A DNA stretch of 64,000 nt. Origin: Triglochin maritima. Taxonomy: Eukaryota > Streptophyta > Magnoliopsida > Alismatales > Juncaginaceae. Made by a program: the position numbers and the translations under genes. Below are positions 12,006 to 24,200 of the stretch, piece after piece. Every line of letters starts with the position of its first letter. Position 1 is the first letter of the stretch. The DNA is taken from NCBI GenBank assembly GCA_963682175.1, contig OY821784.1, forward strand, positions 36,127,621 to 36,191,620. The letters run 5' to 3'. The notes under the pieces are model-generated. The model was not told the DNA's origin, did not search any database, and worked only from the letters and a program-made list of their open reading frames with translations.

Positions 12006-12012
12006 TATATAA
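12006..12012 (+). promoter_or_regulatory. TATA box of the MULE-A PMD gene, in a hairpin loop
   Basis: TATATAA is placed between the complementary arms GTCGGGCT and AGCCCGAC. The region downstream (TTTCAGGTTAGGGTTTCG) looks like a plant 5' leader. The whole promoter and leader unit is duplicated at 14840-15385. Confidence 0.65.
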
Positions 12013-12619
12013 GCAGCCCGACGCCCCCATCTCCCCCATCCGCCGAGTTTCCGAGTTTTTCAGGTTAGGGTTTCGATTTTTTTTCGATTTCCACCGTTTT
12101 ATTGCCTTTTTTATGTATTAGGATGATATACATTGTTGATTTATGTATGATTGTAGTGTTTTTGTTGGTTTAGGAACCCGTTTTGGTGAAAACTCGAATT
12201 CGATTTTGGGTTTTTAGGCAAAACGTTTTATTTCTTGTTTGATAGTTGATTATTGAAGTTAGTATTGTTGATTATAGGTCTACGGTAGTCATCTTAAAAA
12301 TAGTTGAATTGAAGTATGATTATTGTGATTAAAATTAGATTTTTTGTTGTTATTTATGTTTGAATTTATGTTAATTTGAATGAATGTTAACTTAAAAGTG
12401 ATTTATTTGAGTTTAAATGTATGTGAGTTTGAATGTATGTTAGAATTGAAGTTTGTAGTATTGTTAGTTTATTCTACCGTGCAGGTTTAAATTTACCAAT
12501 TTGAAAAATATAGGAGAGGTTCTGTCAAAATTTTTAAAAACATTCTGACATGATTCTTAACGTTGTTTATTGTAGTTGATTTTATTGGAGAGATTGTTCG
12601 ACGTTTACAGCCGGTACAG

Positions 12620-14478
12620 ATGGAGTTTGGTGGTTCTAGTACTGGTTCAGTTAGAGGTAGCTACGCTTCACAGGGTCCGGTAGACAGATCAGTGTTGGTT
12701 TTGCAGGCCAACCACAAGTCTGACTTGTTCAAAGATTTTGTAAGTATTTTACGTTTTCAAGTTAAATATTTGCACGTGAGTTTCAATATTCTTACATTTC
12801 TCTAAATTTATGCAGAAGGATGTTGATGGTGTAAAATGCGTTGAGCATGGATCGAAGCTCAACGAATGGCAGATCACTGATGAGAGGATGCTGTTTCTGC
12901 TAGATATGGCAGGGTTTGACACAGTCACTCGGTTGGGCCGAGTTCAGTTGGATCATACCTTGCTGGGGGCGATGGTCGAGCGTTGGAGACCGGAGACTCA
13001 TTCATTTCACCTGCGACATGGTGAGATGACGTGCACCTTGCGTGACATCTCGATGATTACCGGCTTGCGCGTAGATGGTTTGCCGGTGTGTGAGTCTCAG
13101 GAGTACATTTGGTCAGAGGTCTGCATGGATTTATTGGGTCAGGTCCCCGATGACTTGGGTCGTAAGGGTTCCGTAACTCTGGCTTGGTTGCAAGCTCGGT
13201 TTCAGCAGTTGCCTTTTGATGCTGACGAGGAGACGGTTACACGACACACCAGAGCCTTCATTCTGTTCCAGCTGGGATGTAGTATTTTGGCAGATAAGAG
13301 TGGGACGATGGTTCACTTGAAGTATCTGTCTTTGCTTGGAGATTTGGCAGTCGCATCGGAGTACAGTTGGGGTAGTGCGGCTCTGGCCCACTTATATCAC
13401 ATGTTAGACGAAGCCTCACTGATTCCGACGAAACATTTGTGTGGTTTTCTTACGTTCCTGCAGTTGTGGTGCTGGGAACATTTACACATTGGGAGACCTT
13501 TGAAGAACAGACCATTAGTATACCCGGAGGACGAGAGGGCACCATTAGGATCCCGTTGGAGACGACCAAGAACATTCAAGGGTAGTGCGAAGACGACGAC
13601 ACTTGATTTTTATCGGAATGAGCTGGACGTGCAGGAATTCGATCAAGTGATCTGGGAGCCTTATGTAAATTTGGATCTTAGTCAGTTACCACCATTATGT
13701 ACGGAAGGTTCAGAGATCTGGACGAGCCGTACTTGGCTTATAAATTTTGGTGAGGTGGTTATGCATTGTCCAGACCGAGTGATGAGACAGTTCGGTCTAC
13801 AACAGCACATTCCAGAGCCGATGGAGAGACATGTAGTGAAATCGGCTCAGGGAAGGTCGGATGTGAATTGGTTGGCGGAAAATCACCAATTCATTCAGCA
13901 TTGGTCGCACAGAAGAGATCATCTACAGTTTGAGCGACCACTCCTAGGTGTCACTCCTGAAGAGAGCACACATCTGTATATGGAATGGTACTGGAGCATC
14001 ACCGTGCGTTGGATAGTTCATCACCCATTGGCTCCGAATAATACCTTATACAGACCTCGAGCGGGTAGAGAGCGAGAGATGGTAAGATTTAAACATTTAT
14101 TTAAACAATTACCACTTTTAAAAATTGTTTAGTGTTTCATTAAATTTTAATTATCTGTAGGTGCACGGAGTTTATGAGTTCCACGAAGAACTCCATCAAA
14201 TTCACGAGGTGATCAAAGATCACAAGACAGGTTCTTCGATGGTTGGAAAATTGAAAGAAAAAATGAAGGCTTGGCTTATGTGTTTTGGTGCTGAAGAACC
14301 AGCATTACATTTGAGTCAGGATCGCGTCGTTGAAGATGATTCACACTCTCAAGAAGACGTTGGCGGTCTGACTCAGGATACTGAGAATGCAGCACGAGGA
14401 GGGGGACGCGGCAGGGGGAGAGGACGTGCTCAAGCACGTCCTAAAAGGAAGAAGAGATTGAGAGGTCACTTAGGATAG
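12620..14478 (+). CDS. Plant mobile domain (PMD/MAIL1-like) protein of MULE-A
   Basis: Three exons give an intact 567-residue protein: 12620-12739, 12816-14081 and 14161-14478. All junctions are GT-AG and fall between codons (donors GTAAGT and GTAAGA; acceptors TGCAG and TGTAG). I chose the ATG at 12620, after the leader AG. The core (about residues 60-400) is the plant mobile domain, an aminotransferase-like fold, shown by VERWRPETHSFH, GEMTCTLRDISMITGL and YSWGSAALAHLY. The C-terminus is basic and Gly/Arg-rich ([20 protein letters not shown]), probably nuclear and nucleic-acid binding. Known cellular PMD proteins (MAIN, MAIL1) act in genome stability and transposon silencing. A role in transposition or in countering silencing is inference from its place in the element. 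Confidence 0.88.
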
Positions 14479-14690
14479 AGAATTAATTGTGAACTTATTT
14501 GGTTGTTTTTATATGATACTTTTGGATGTATGTTAAAATGTTGAACTTCATATTCCATTCGTAGTTGTATTGTGTTTTATCGTACTTGTTTGTGTGTCGT
14601 GTTTGAATTGTGTTTTCGTTGATTTGTGTCGTGGTTGAATTGTCTTTGTTGTGAAACAGGAAATGAAAAAAAAAGTCGAGTTCTTAAATC
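14479..14690. other. 3' flank of the MULE-A PMD gene
   Basis: T-rich sequence with repeated TTGTGT motifs between the PMD stop codon and the middle hairpin array. It probably contains the 3' UTR. No clear poly(A) hexamer was seen. Confidence 0.4.
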
Positions 14691-14696
14691 AATGAA

Positions 14697-15080
14697 CTCT
14701 ACAAAAGAACTCGGCATCATGGATGCCGAGTTCTATTGTTGTGAACACGGCATCACCAGTGCCGAGTTCACACCAATATAACTCGGCATCATGAGTGCCG
14801 AGTTCTATGCTTGGGTTTTTTATTGCCCCATTTGATATTCCACTCGGCTTGCCAGGAGAATAGTGATTCAAATAGAACTCGGCACTGGTAGTGCCGAGTT
14901 CTATTTGAATCACTATTCTCCTGGGGCTCATATTGTGCATGAAACGATTGACGCGCCAGGAGAACAGTAAATGAAATAGAACTCGGCCTCCTAGAGGCCG
15001 AGTTTTAAAGTAAGAATTCGGTGTTGGTAACGCCGAGTTCACTTAAAAAAAGATAACTCGGCGTTGCCAACGCCGAGTTC
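14697..15080. repeat. MULE-A middle hairpin array and duplicated promoter unit
   Basis: A second GAACTCGGC/GCCGAGTTC array separates the two genes. From about 14840 it aligns with the end of the left array (from about 11790), including a shared CTGTTCTCCTGG-type stretch and an AACGCCGAGTTCACTT hairpin. The similarity then continues through the TATA box and leader to about 15385. Confidence 0.8.
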
Positions 15081-15088
15081 TGGAGGTC

Positions 15089-15095
15089 TATATAA
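15089..15095 (+). promoter_or_regulatory. TATA box of the MULE-A transposase gene
   Basis: TATATAA lies in the same context as the box at 12006. Again it sits between short complementary arms (TCTGGA and TCCAGA), though the arm sequence differs from that of the first copy. A non-coding leader exon probably ends at GATTGAG|GTAACT (donor near 15434), with the acceptor TGTTAG just before the ATG at 15541. Confidence 0.6.
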
Positions 15096-15540
15096 GCATC
15101 CAGACGCCCCCCTCTCCCTCAAGCCGGGTTTCCGAGTTTTTCAGGTTAGGGTTTCGATTTTTTTTCGATTTCCACCGTTTTATTGCCTTTTTTATGTATT
15201 AGGATGATATACATTGTTGTTTTATGTATGATTGTAGTGTTTTTGTTGGTTTAGAAACCCGTTTTGGTGGAAACTCGAATTCGATTTTGGGTTTTTAGTG
15301 AAAACGTTTTATTTATTGTTTGATCGTAACTTGAATTTAGTTTTGTTGATTATAAGTCTACGGTAGTCATCTTAAACATTTTATTGGAGAGATTGCTCGA
15401 CGTTCACAGTGGTTTGCTACTACAGTCGATTGAGGTAACTTCTAAAACATTTCAGAATTTTCAACTTTTTAAGTATTTAGTTGTGAAGAACAATCATCTC
15501 ACTTGAACACATTTTCAAATTTATTTAATATATGTTAGGT

Positions 15541-18297
15541 ATGGATAAAGATGATGAAGGATCTTTGTTGGTTATGTATAACGGGAAATTAGAATGTGAC
15601 GGAGATGTGGCAGAATACACAGGATCTGACCGCAAATTGGTAGTTGTTCCGTTGAACATCAAATATGAGGATTTAATGGATGTTATAAGATCTGAATGTT
15701 GTTATCCACACAGTATGTTTGATGTCAAGTTGACGGTGAAATTGCCATTAAACAATGATTGGACTTACGTTCCATTAACCAATGATAGGTCGGTTTATGG
15801 ATTGATGCGTTTGTTTAAACGGATGTCTGTGGTTGGAGTGTATGTGGAAGCTGAACCTAAAGTGCCCGACCCTACGCTGACAACGAACACTCATTCGCCG
15901 GAGTATGGTACAGTAAGGTCGACCGGTTGGGACTGTGGAATAGATTTGAATATAAGTCTAAATCCTACAGCCGAAGTTCCAGCATACCAGCAAATTCCAT
16001 TTTTCCAATCGTATAACTTCCAAACAGGCAACGAATGGTCAGAAAATGCGTGTGACATTCCTTCTAGCAGTGCAAATCCTTATCCTGGTCTGTCGCAATT
16101 TGAACCTTCACATTACAGTCATGATAAGTTTGCTGGAGGGGCTGGACCATCTACCTCATATCCTTACCTTGGGCTTGGTTTGTCACCTGTTGAACCAATT
16201 CATTTTAGTCGACCAGAATGCCGGGAACAGATGCATAGCGTTGAAGACGATGACACTGAGGAATTAGGGGATTACAGCACACCTTTCGCTGTAGAAGATG
16301 AACCTGAAGGTGTTTCTGCTAATGAAGTCGTTCCGGAGACGCAGGATGTCATATATGCGATGGGTCAATCCATAAACCGTGAAGACGACGACGTTGTTGA
16401 TGATGCAGTTGCTAACAACGATATGATTCCAACTCTTAATGAACTTCCCGATATCTTCGAGGACGACAACTGGATAGAGAATTCGGTAATTGAACACTCA
16501 TTCTTCGATGCTGCGAACAATTTTGAACAGAGTGATTGGCATACGGAAGATGGTCGTTCTTTCTGGGATAAACGAATTTTCCCAACCAAAGATGATTTGG
16601 TTCATGCTCTGCAATCGTGGCACATTAAAAAGTTTGTTCAGTATTCAGTTGTGGTTTCTTCAACGAAACGGTATACTGTTCATTGTATTCGTCGTGATGA
16701 AGATAACTGCAAATGGCGTCTACATGCGTCTGTTCCAAAAGGCTGCAGATATTTTCAAGTTAAAACATACGACGCCGAGCACACTTGTTCCAATCCGATA
16801 TTGTTAAACGACAACAAACAATGCAGTGCTAATTTTGTATGCGACTTGATAATGCCATCTGTTAGAACTAAGTTCACAATTACTCCTGCTGAAATAATGG
16901 AAAGGGTGAAGACCAAATACTCACTTGAAATCGGTTACGCTAAAGCATGACATGCTAGGCAAAAAGCGTTGAACCGAATATATGGTGCCGAAGAAGACAA
17001 TTTTAAAGATTTGCGAAGGTTCGTCACAGTTCTCTGTCAGAACAATGAAGGATCTGTTGTCGAAATAGAGTCTGTCCAGATAAATTCAGACGAGGAGATG
17101 TTTAAGCGTGTATTTTGGGCGTTCGGGCCTTCAATTAGTGGGTTTCATTATTGTAGACCCGTTGTCAGTGTGGATGGAACGCACCTCTATAGCAAATATA
17201 GAGGTTTATTGCTAATTGTTGTGGGCACAGATGCAAACAACGGAATTTTTCCTTTGGCATTTGCTGTTGTAGAGAGCGAGAATACAGAGTCGTGGACGTG
17301 GTTCCTTCATTTGCTGGCAAGTAGAGTTACAAGGCGACCCGATTTGTGTATTATCACCGACAGATTTTCGGGAATAAATTCTTGTGTGCGAGCCGCATTT
17401 CCACCTTCGGAGGGCCATGTACATCGATTCTGTCTTCGACACATGAAAGCAAATCTTGCTAAACATCGAAATTGCAAGGAAAGATTGGGACAAATCAAGT
17501 TTTATGAAGCGGGTAAAACTCATTCATTTATGAAATTTGAAGAGTTAATGAAGGCTATTGCAGAGGAACATAAGCCGATATACGAGTGGATTCAACATCA
17601 AGGTCCTTTGGAAAGATGGACTTGTTGTCACGACGGGGGTCGACGTTTCGGATGTATGACAACTAACATGTCAGAAAGCTTCAACAATGTCTTACGAGGG
17701 GCACGCGGTATGCCAATTACAACCATGATTTTGATGACCTTTCTCCGCTTGAACAAATTCTTTGTTAAAAGAAGGGACGTCGCCGAGTCGTGGAATGAAA
17801 CATATGTACCGACAGTCCACACCGTGGTGATGGCAAACAGTAATCTGGCCAGAACACATACAGTAACTCGGTACCACCAGCTGATGTACCAGGTTGAAGC
17901 CAATGACCAGAAAAAATACCTCGTGAAATTTGAAGAAGGAGTGATTACTTGCACTTGTGGATACATAATTGCAATGCACGTCCCATGTTCACATGTACTA
18001 GCAGTTTGCAGTGGCAGACATGCAAATGTCAACACTTCACATTTGGTGTCCCCGTATTATGAGGTTCAAATGTACAAGGAGGCGTACAAACCGATATTTA
18101 TCCCAATTCCTGATGTGAGGTATTGGCCAGATCGAGGCACCATCACAATGAAGCCTCCCCAAACCAAAAGACCTCCCGGTCGGCCTAAATCAACGCGAAT
18201 CCGAAACGAGATGGACGAACACTCTGGAAGAAAGGTAAGGTGTGGGAGATGCGGCGGTATAGGGCATAACCGAAAGCGATGCAAGGAACCTATATAG
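15541..18297 (+). pseudogene. MuDR-type transposase of MULE-A, one in-frame stop
   Basis: A single long frame of about 918 codons is broken only by TGA at 16948-16950, where relatives have Trp (context KA-stop-HARQKAL), so one G-to-A change explains it. Upstream lie a ubiquitin-like acidic N-terminus and the MuDR DNA-binding domain (about residues 345-440; SWHIKKFVQYSVVV and CKWRLHASV). Downstream is the MULE catalytic domain with VVSVDGTHL and LCIITDRFSGI. A SWIM zinc finger (CTCGYIIAMHVPCSH) follows, then a basic GRPK stretch and a CCHC knuckle (CGRCGGIGHNRKRC). I placed the start at the second ATG because an intron acceptor precedes it; the ATG at 15532 is the alternative. The enzyme would cut and join the element ends in the nucleus. 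As read, only the DNA-binding half would be made. Confidence 0.88.
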
Positions 18298-18535
18298 CAA
18301 AATATTTTGTATGTAACTATTTAGTGAGACGAATGAATGTAAGAGTTGATTAATTGTAAGACTTGTAATGTATTTGTAATGTATTTTGTTATGACTTGAA
18401 TGAATGTACGACTTAAATCCTTTTTAAGAGTTGATTAATTGTAAGACGATAATTGTAAGACGAATGAATGTAATGTATTTTTTAGGACCGCAAATTTGTC
18501 TACTTAAGCCTATTGAATTGGACTTCTGCCTATGA
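18298..18535. other. 3' flank of the MULE-A transposase gene
   Basis: Repeated GAATGTAA, TTGTAAGACT and AATGTATTT units, probably the 3' UTR and poly(A) region of the transposase transcript. Confidence 0.4.
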
Positions 18536-19009
18536 AACTCGGCATCTAGAATGCCGAGTTCTATTGTAGACCTGGGCCACCTGGCCGTCACCCATTTTCA
18601 CACAAGATTTGAGTGCCAGGAGAACAGGACCAAATAGAACTCGGCATCCCCAATGCCGAGTTCTATCTGAATCACTATTCTCCTGGCAACTCAATTCGAC
18701 TGGAATTTGAAGTGTTGGGCAATAAAAAATCAAATCGAACTCGACATCACCAGTGCCGAGTTCTTCCAAAGAGAACTCGGTATCACCCGTGCCGAGTTCT
18801 CTCTGGGAGAACTCGGCATCACCAGTGCCGAGTTTTCTCTGGGAGAACTCGGCATTGGTGATGTCGATTTATCTATGCACAAAAAAACAAAACCCGCCGC
18901 CGCCACGTGTCACCACGTGGTGGCAGCGGGTCTAGTTTGAGAAATACTTTTGTTTGAGGTTTATTTTGAGAAATTTTTTAAAAAAAAATTCTATTTTGAA
19001 AAATTTTCC
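18536..19009 (-). repeat. MULE-A right terminal inverted repeat with hairpin array
   Basis: This is the inverse of the left end. Near-identity runs from 18713 to 19009. Further inward (18536-18712) the GCCGAGTTC hairpins continue but the spacer sequence differs from the left side. Confidence 0.85.
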
Positions 19010-19218
19010 TAAACGTTATCATCCAGATGCCGATTTAGGGCATGTTTAGGTGTGGTTTCTTTTATTACCTTTTCTTTTGCTTTAATTAACTTGTCAGGAC
19101 ACTTTTGCTTAAAGATAGGGAGTAGTTTAGATCTATGTTTTTTCTTCTACTTAATTTCCTCACTTTATCTTAACAAGTTCAAAACTGCTTTTTCTTAGCA
19201 TATGATATGGGTAAGTAA

Positions 19219-21135
19219 TGTAATAACCTTAACCTAAACACCTTAATTAAACTAAACTAAACCTAATTAAGCATACTACTTAGATGTGAGGGGATAAGAT
19301 TTGGGAGATGAGGTGTTGGTGTAGGATTTGAGGAGGTGGAGGTGGTAAGTTAAAATGTAAATATATATAGTTAGATAAGATTTTACCTAAAACGTTTTCT
19401 TCAGTTGAACAAACAGAGAGTGAGAAAGGAGTTTTGGAGAGGAGAAGAAGTGAATGGGAAGAAGAGGACAAGAAGAAAAGGAGAAGAGAAAGAAGTTGGG
19501 TGGAGTTTGCAAAAGCTTGGGAGGCATCCACGAGCTCCAAAAAGGTATGTCAAGTCTTCAATATAACTCACTTAAGCTTTGTGAGTGTTGGGGATCGACG
19601 TTGGTGTCGAATTCCCCGTCGGATTGCAACCTGTTCAGAGGTTGAAGACGACGATCGGTCGACCGGTGCCTGTGGGCAGTCGACCGATCCTATTATTATA
19701 TTGATTTGCACCCGCAAACGGTCGAACGATGTCTATGGACGGTCGACCGTTATGCCAGATTTGTGCGGGGAAAAAGGTTGATACTGTTATCGGTCGAACG
19801 GGTCCACTTAGCCGGTCGACCGAAACAATGAGAATAGGTCGGTTTGGGGTTTTTGACTTATTAAACGATCGAACGCCCTTAACCTTGTTCGACCGATCTA
19901 TTCGATGCTAAGTCGGTTAGGAGCTTTGACCATCAAAATGGTCGACCGCTCTTTAACTTTCGGTCGACCGACTGAGCATTTAATTAAGCAATAGAGTGCT
20001 TGTGTTGTTTCGGTCGAACTGTATTTCAGTTCCGGTCGACCGAATAAGACTTGGGCAAAATGCTGAAATCCCTGTTATCGGTTGAACGACCCCTTGGTTC
20101 GACTGATCAGATATATATATTATAAAATTGGTATAGCGTAGACCATCCAAACGTTCGACTGCTAGATGACTTTTGTTTGACCGATTGGTCGGTAATTCGG
20201 TTGGCGTGGTTCGACCAATACACTTGTTTGTACAGTACCGAGTACTGTGTGGAAGACCGGTCGACCGGTGTGCTTGTAGCGGTCGACCGATCTGCCGCAG
20301 GTTGGTGGATTTATCCACACGCGATCCGTTGAGTATAGGTCGACTACCGGCTCCGAGGCGACGGTCGATTACCGGCCTTGAGAGCGACGGATTTCACCTT
20401 CGACGAGGGCGTATTATTGTTGGCCTCTCATATCGAGCGGGGTGTGAGAGATGAGTGTCGTAAACCTTGGGCTGTTTGTTGGGGTTTATCGGTAGGTCGA
20501 GGATGTTCCGGCAGGGTGCGCGTCCGGCGGCTCTTCGGGGAGCAGCGGCTGTCGTCTGACCCGAGTTGTGTATTCGGCGGGCTGACTCGCTCCTGGGGTG
20601 GCGGCGTAGTGCCAGGGTTCTTTTCTGCACTTTTGGGGAGCAGTGGTGCCGACTGACTCATGTGAGGCAGCGGTGGACTAACTTGACCTAGTGGTGGCAG
20701 GAGTGGTTCAGTACCGCGGAGGCGGAGAGGGGCATTATTGTGGGCCCGAGGTGGATGATCATGTGCATTGCATTGTCTTTAATTCCTTTTTTGTATTTTT
20801 TGTGGTTTGACATACGGGGTTCCTGCAGGGAACTCAGACATGTTTCAATTGTTTGCATTTCAGGTAGCGAACATATTTAGAGTCGAGGTGGTGACCGAGG
20901 AGGGTGCCCCCGGGATCAGATCATGTCTTCCTTTTATATCTTTTGTTGAGGTAGTGATTACATGTATATTCGTTTTTGTTGTAAACACAGTTGACTCATA
21001 TGTATAGTTTGACTTCCACGTGGATCTATATCTTTATATATATATTTCGTCTTGTTGTTTCGTGACGTGCCCAGTGTTGACCGTTGACGGTCTTTGTTAT
21101 TGTTTAAATTTTCCGCTATTTTCGGGGACGTTACA
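19219..21135 (+). repeat. Gypsy 5' LTR (about 1.9 kb) with many GGTCGACCG motifs
   Basis: TGTAA...TTACA ends. The segment 19640-20370 contains about 20 exact or degenerate copies of the palindrome GGTCGACCG. The last ~440 bp (20697-21135) align with the 3' copy at roughly 95% by eye. Confidence 0.85.
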
Positions 21136-21137
21136 AT

Positions 21138-21150
21138 TTGGTATCAGAGC
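21138..21150 (+). other. Primer-binding site of the gypsy element
   Basis: TTGGTATCAGAGC directly follows the LTR end, the usual site complementary to the 3' end of an initiator-methionine tRNA in plant retrotransposons. Confidence 0.8.
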
Positions 21151-21260
21151 GTTGATTCCGGCGTACTTGTCCAAAGAAACCACCTTTGAGTTAGGAAGTA
21201 GTTCTTAGAGGATCATGCATGCATATTTTATATTGATGATTGTCTTGTTTCCTTTGGCAG

Positions 21261-24200
21261 ATGCCTCCTAGACGGGGGAAGGCCGTCGCTCAAACTCGCG
21301 GTGAGAGTGAGACTGCGAGGGATGAGGCTTGGGAGGAGGAGCGTCGGACGTTGTTCGATACGGTCGGACGGCTGACTGAGATGCTACAGCAGCAGGCAGC
21401 ACAGACTGGGTAGACGGGGACTGGCGCTATGCATGACCGGTTTATGCGCCAGCATCCGCCTACCTTTCTGGGGCAGTACGATGCAGAGGCAGCTGAGGAG
21501 TGGATCTTCACGATGCAGAAGATCTTCAGTGCTATTGGTTGTCCTCAAGAGGCGAAGGTGGGTCTGGCCACTTATGTGTTGGGCGGTGCTGCGTCCAACT
21601 GGTGGAGGTCCACATCTGCAGTGGTGTTTGCGGAAAGAGATGATATAGCCTGGGAGGAGTTCGTTGGCGAGTTCAACGAGCAGTATTTTCCGCAGCATGT
21701 GCAGGACGCGAAGAGGGAGGAGTTTCTAAGTCTTCAGTAGGGAGACATGACCCGGGCAGGTTACATCGGGAAGTTCAACGCCCTTGAGCGTTACTGTCCC
21801 GAGATGTATATCACACAGGAGCAGAGAGCTGGGAAGTTCGTCCGAGGGCTCCGGAAGCAATTGAGGACGAAGGTGATGACGCGTATGCCGAACACGTTAG
21901 CCGAGGTCGTGAAGAGTGCCACTGTTCTTGATCGTGACTACAGAGAGAACTACCAGGATGATAGGAGGTCATCGGGTAGGTTCTCTGGGAGGCCGGGAGG
22001 TCAGACTGGGGGGAATCCGGGCAAGAGGCCCCGATTCGAGGGAGCAGGAGCTGCAGTACCACGACCTGAGCCATGTGGTACTTGTGGGAGGTTTCACTCT
22101 GGACAGTGTTTCACCATCGGAGTTTGTCATGGTTGTGGCCAGCTGGGCCACTTTATTAGGAGTTGTCCGAGCCGAGAAGCTGGGTCGAGCAGACCACCGG
22201 GATTACCAGCACCAGGCAGAGGTGGAGGCGGAGGTAGACCACCTTTTATGCCACAGCAGGGGCAGCGCACTGGCAGAGTTTTCACCATCCAGGCAGAGGA
22301 GGCTAGGGATGGAGGCGCTGTAGTGGAAGATACGCTTCTTGTCGCTGATTCAGTAGCTAGGGTGCTTTTTGATTTTGGCGCGACACACTCGTTAATCTCA
22401 TAGCGATTTGCGGGAGTGTTGGGATGTACCCTTGCGATGTTGACTCCCACTTTGGAAGTCAGCACACCCCTGGGTCTGGTGGGCACTGTGGGGAGATTTG
22501 TCCCCGGCGCCACGGATGTTTCGGGAGATCAGGAGTTTCCGGCAGACCTGGTCTTGCTACCGATGGAAGAATTTGATGTCATACTTGGGATGGATTGGCT
22601 GTCCCAATATGATGTTTGAGTCTTGTGCCGTGAGAAGAGGATTTTGATCCCGAGGAAGGGTTTGCCTGATATTCTGATCAGAGGGGTCAGAAACAGAGGA
22701 GGTCACGTTATTGTATCTGCTGTGAGGGCTCAGAGGCTGTTACAGCAGGGTTGTACAGCATTTTTAGCGACGCTTGTGGTTGCGGAGACAGAGTCTCAGA
22801 GGTTGGAGGATATTGAGGTGGTGCAGGAGTTCGCGGATGTTTTTCCAGCGTAGATTCCAGGTTTACCACCGCACCGAGAGTTGGAGTTCGGTATCGAGTT
22901 GGCAGCTGTCACTACACCGCAGTCGAAGGCTCCATACCGGATGACACCTGCTGAGTTGACAGAGTTGAAGAAGCAGTTGCAGGAGTTGATGGACTCTGGA
23001 TTTATCAGACCGAGTGTCTCTCCTTGGGATGCACCAGTTTTGTTCGTGAAGAAGAAGGACGGATCTTTGAGGATGTGCATAGACTACAGGATGCTGAACC
23101 AGGTGACGGTGAAGAATAGGTATCCCTTGCCTAGGATCGAGGACCTCTTTGACCAGCTGCAGTCAGCGAAGATTTTCTCGAAGATTGACCTGCGTTCAGG
23201 ATATCACCAGTTGAGGATCCGAGATGAGGACATCCAGAAGACAGCTTCTAGGACAAGATATGGACACTACGAGTTCTTGGTGATGCCCTTTGGATTGACG
23301 AATGCTCCGGCAGCGTTCATGGATCTGATGAACCGGACATTCAGATAGTATATCGATATATTTGTGATTGTCTTCGTGGATGACATTTTGATCTATTCAC
23401 CGGATGTAGAGCAGCATAGAGAGCATTTGAGGATCGTACTCAGCATCTTGAGAGCTCAGCAGTTATATGCTAAGTTCTCTAAGTGCGAGTTTTGGTTGGA
23501 CAGAGTGGCGTTCCTTGGACACATTGTATCGGCAGAGGGGATATCAGTGGATCGGCGAAGGTAGAGGCAGTGACACAGTGGATGACCCCTACGAGCGTGA
23601 CGGAGATTAGGAGCTTTGTTGGACTGGCGGGTTATTACCGATGCTTCATCAAAGACTTCCCGAGATTGGCAGCACCACTGACGACTCTGATGCAGAAGGG
23701 AGTCACTTTCGTATGGTCGCAGAAGTGCGAGGACAGCTTTCGGGAGCTGAAGAGACTGTTGACCACAGCACCAGTTTTATCATTGCCGAGTGGCATAGGT
23801 GGATTTGTGATTTATAGCGACGCTTCAGGTATTGGCTTAGGATGTGTACTTATGCAGCACGGGAGGGTGATCGCGTACGCATCCAGACAGTTGAAGGTCC
23901 ATGAGAGAAATTACCTGACTCATGATTTGGAGTTAGCAGCAGTGGTTCACGCACTGAAGACCTGGAGACACTATCTTTATGGCGAGCAGTTTGAAGTGTT
24001 TACAGATCATCAGAGTCTGAAGTACCTGTTCTCGCAGAAGGAGCTGAACATGAGACAGCGCAGATGGCTTGAGTTCATTAAGGACTACGATTTCACTATC
24101 TCTTACCATCCGGGGAAGGCGAACACAGTTGCAGACGCTTTGAGCCGGAAGGTGGAGGTATCAGTAGCAGGCCTATGCATTCAGGAGTGGCGACTGCTGG

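Larger units (their letters stand above)
11467..19009 (+). mobile_element. MULE-A: 7.5-kb Mutator-like element carrying a PMD gene and a MuDR-type transposase
   Basis: The termini are GGAAAAATTTTCAAAATAG and its near-perfect inverse. The 9-bp flanks TAAATGTTA (11458-11466) and TAAACGTTA (19010-19018) match at 8 of 9 positions, the duplication length typical of Mutator. The long terminal inverted repeats (about 300 bp, 11467-11768 and 18713-19009) differ at only a few positions. The element holds, in the same orientation, an intact three-exon PMD gene and a MuDR-type transposase gene with one in-frame stop. Three arrays of GCCGAGTT hairpins lie at the left end, between the genes and at the right end. 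Confidence 0.92.

Noticed and set aside
19434..19781. A 115-codon charged ORF in the gypsy LTR
   Set aside because: It lies wholly inside the 5' LTR, has no recognisable domain and starts in purine-rich low-complexity sequence.
21136..21150. A tRNA gene fragment at TTGGTATCAGAGC
   Set aside because: It is the retrotransposon primer-binding site next to the LTR. No cloverleaf can be formed around it.
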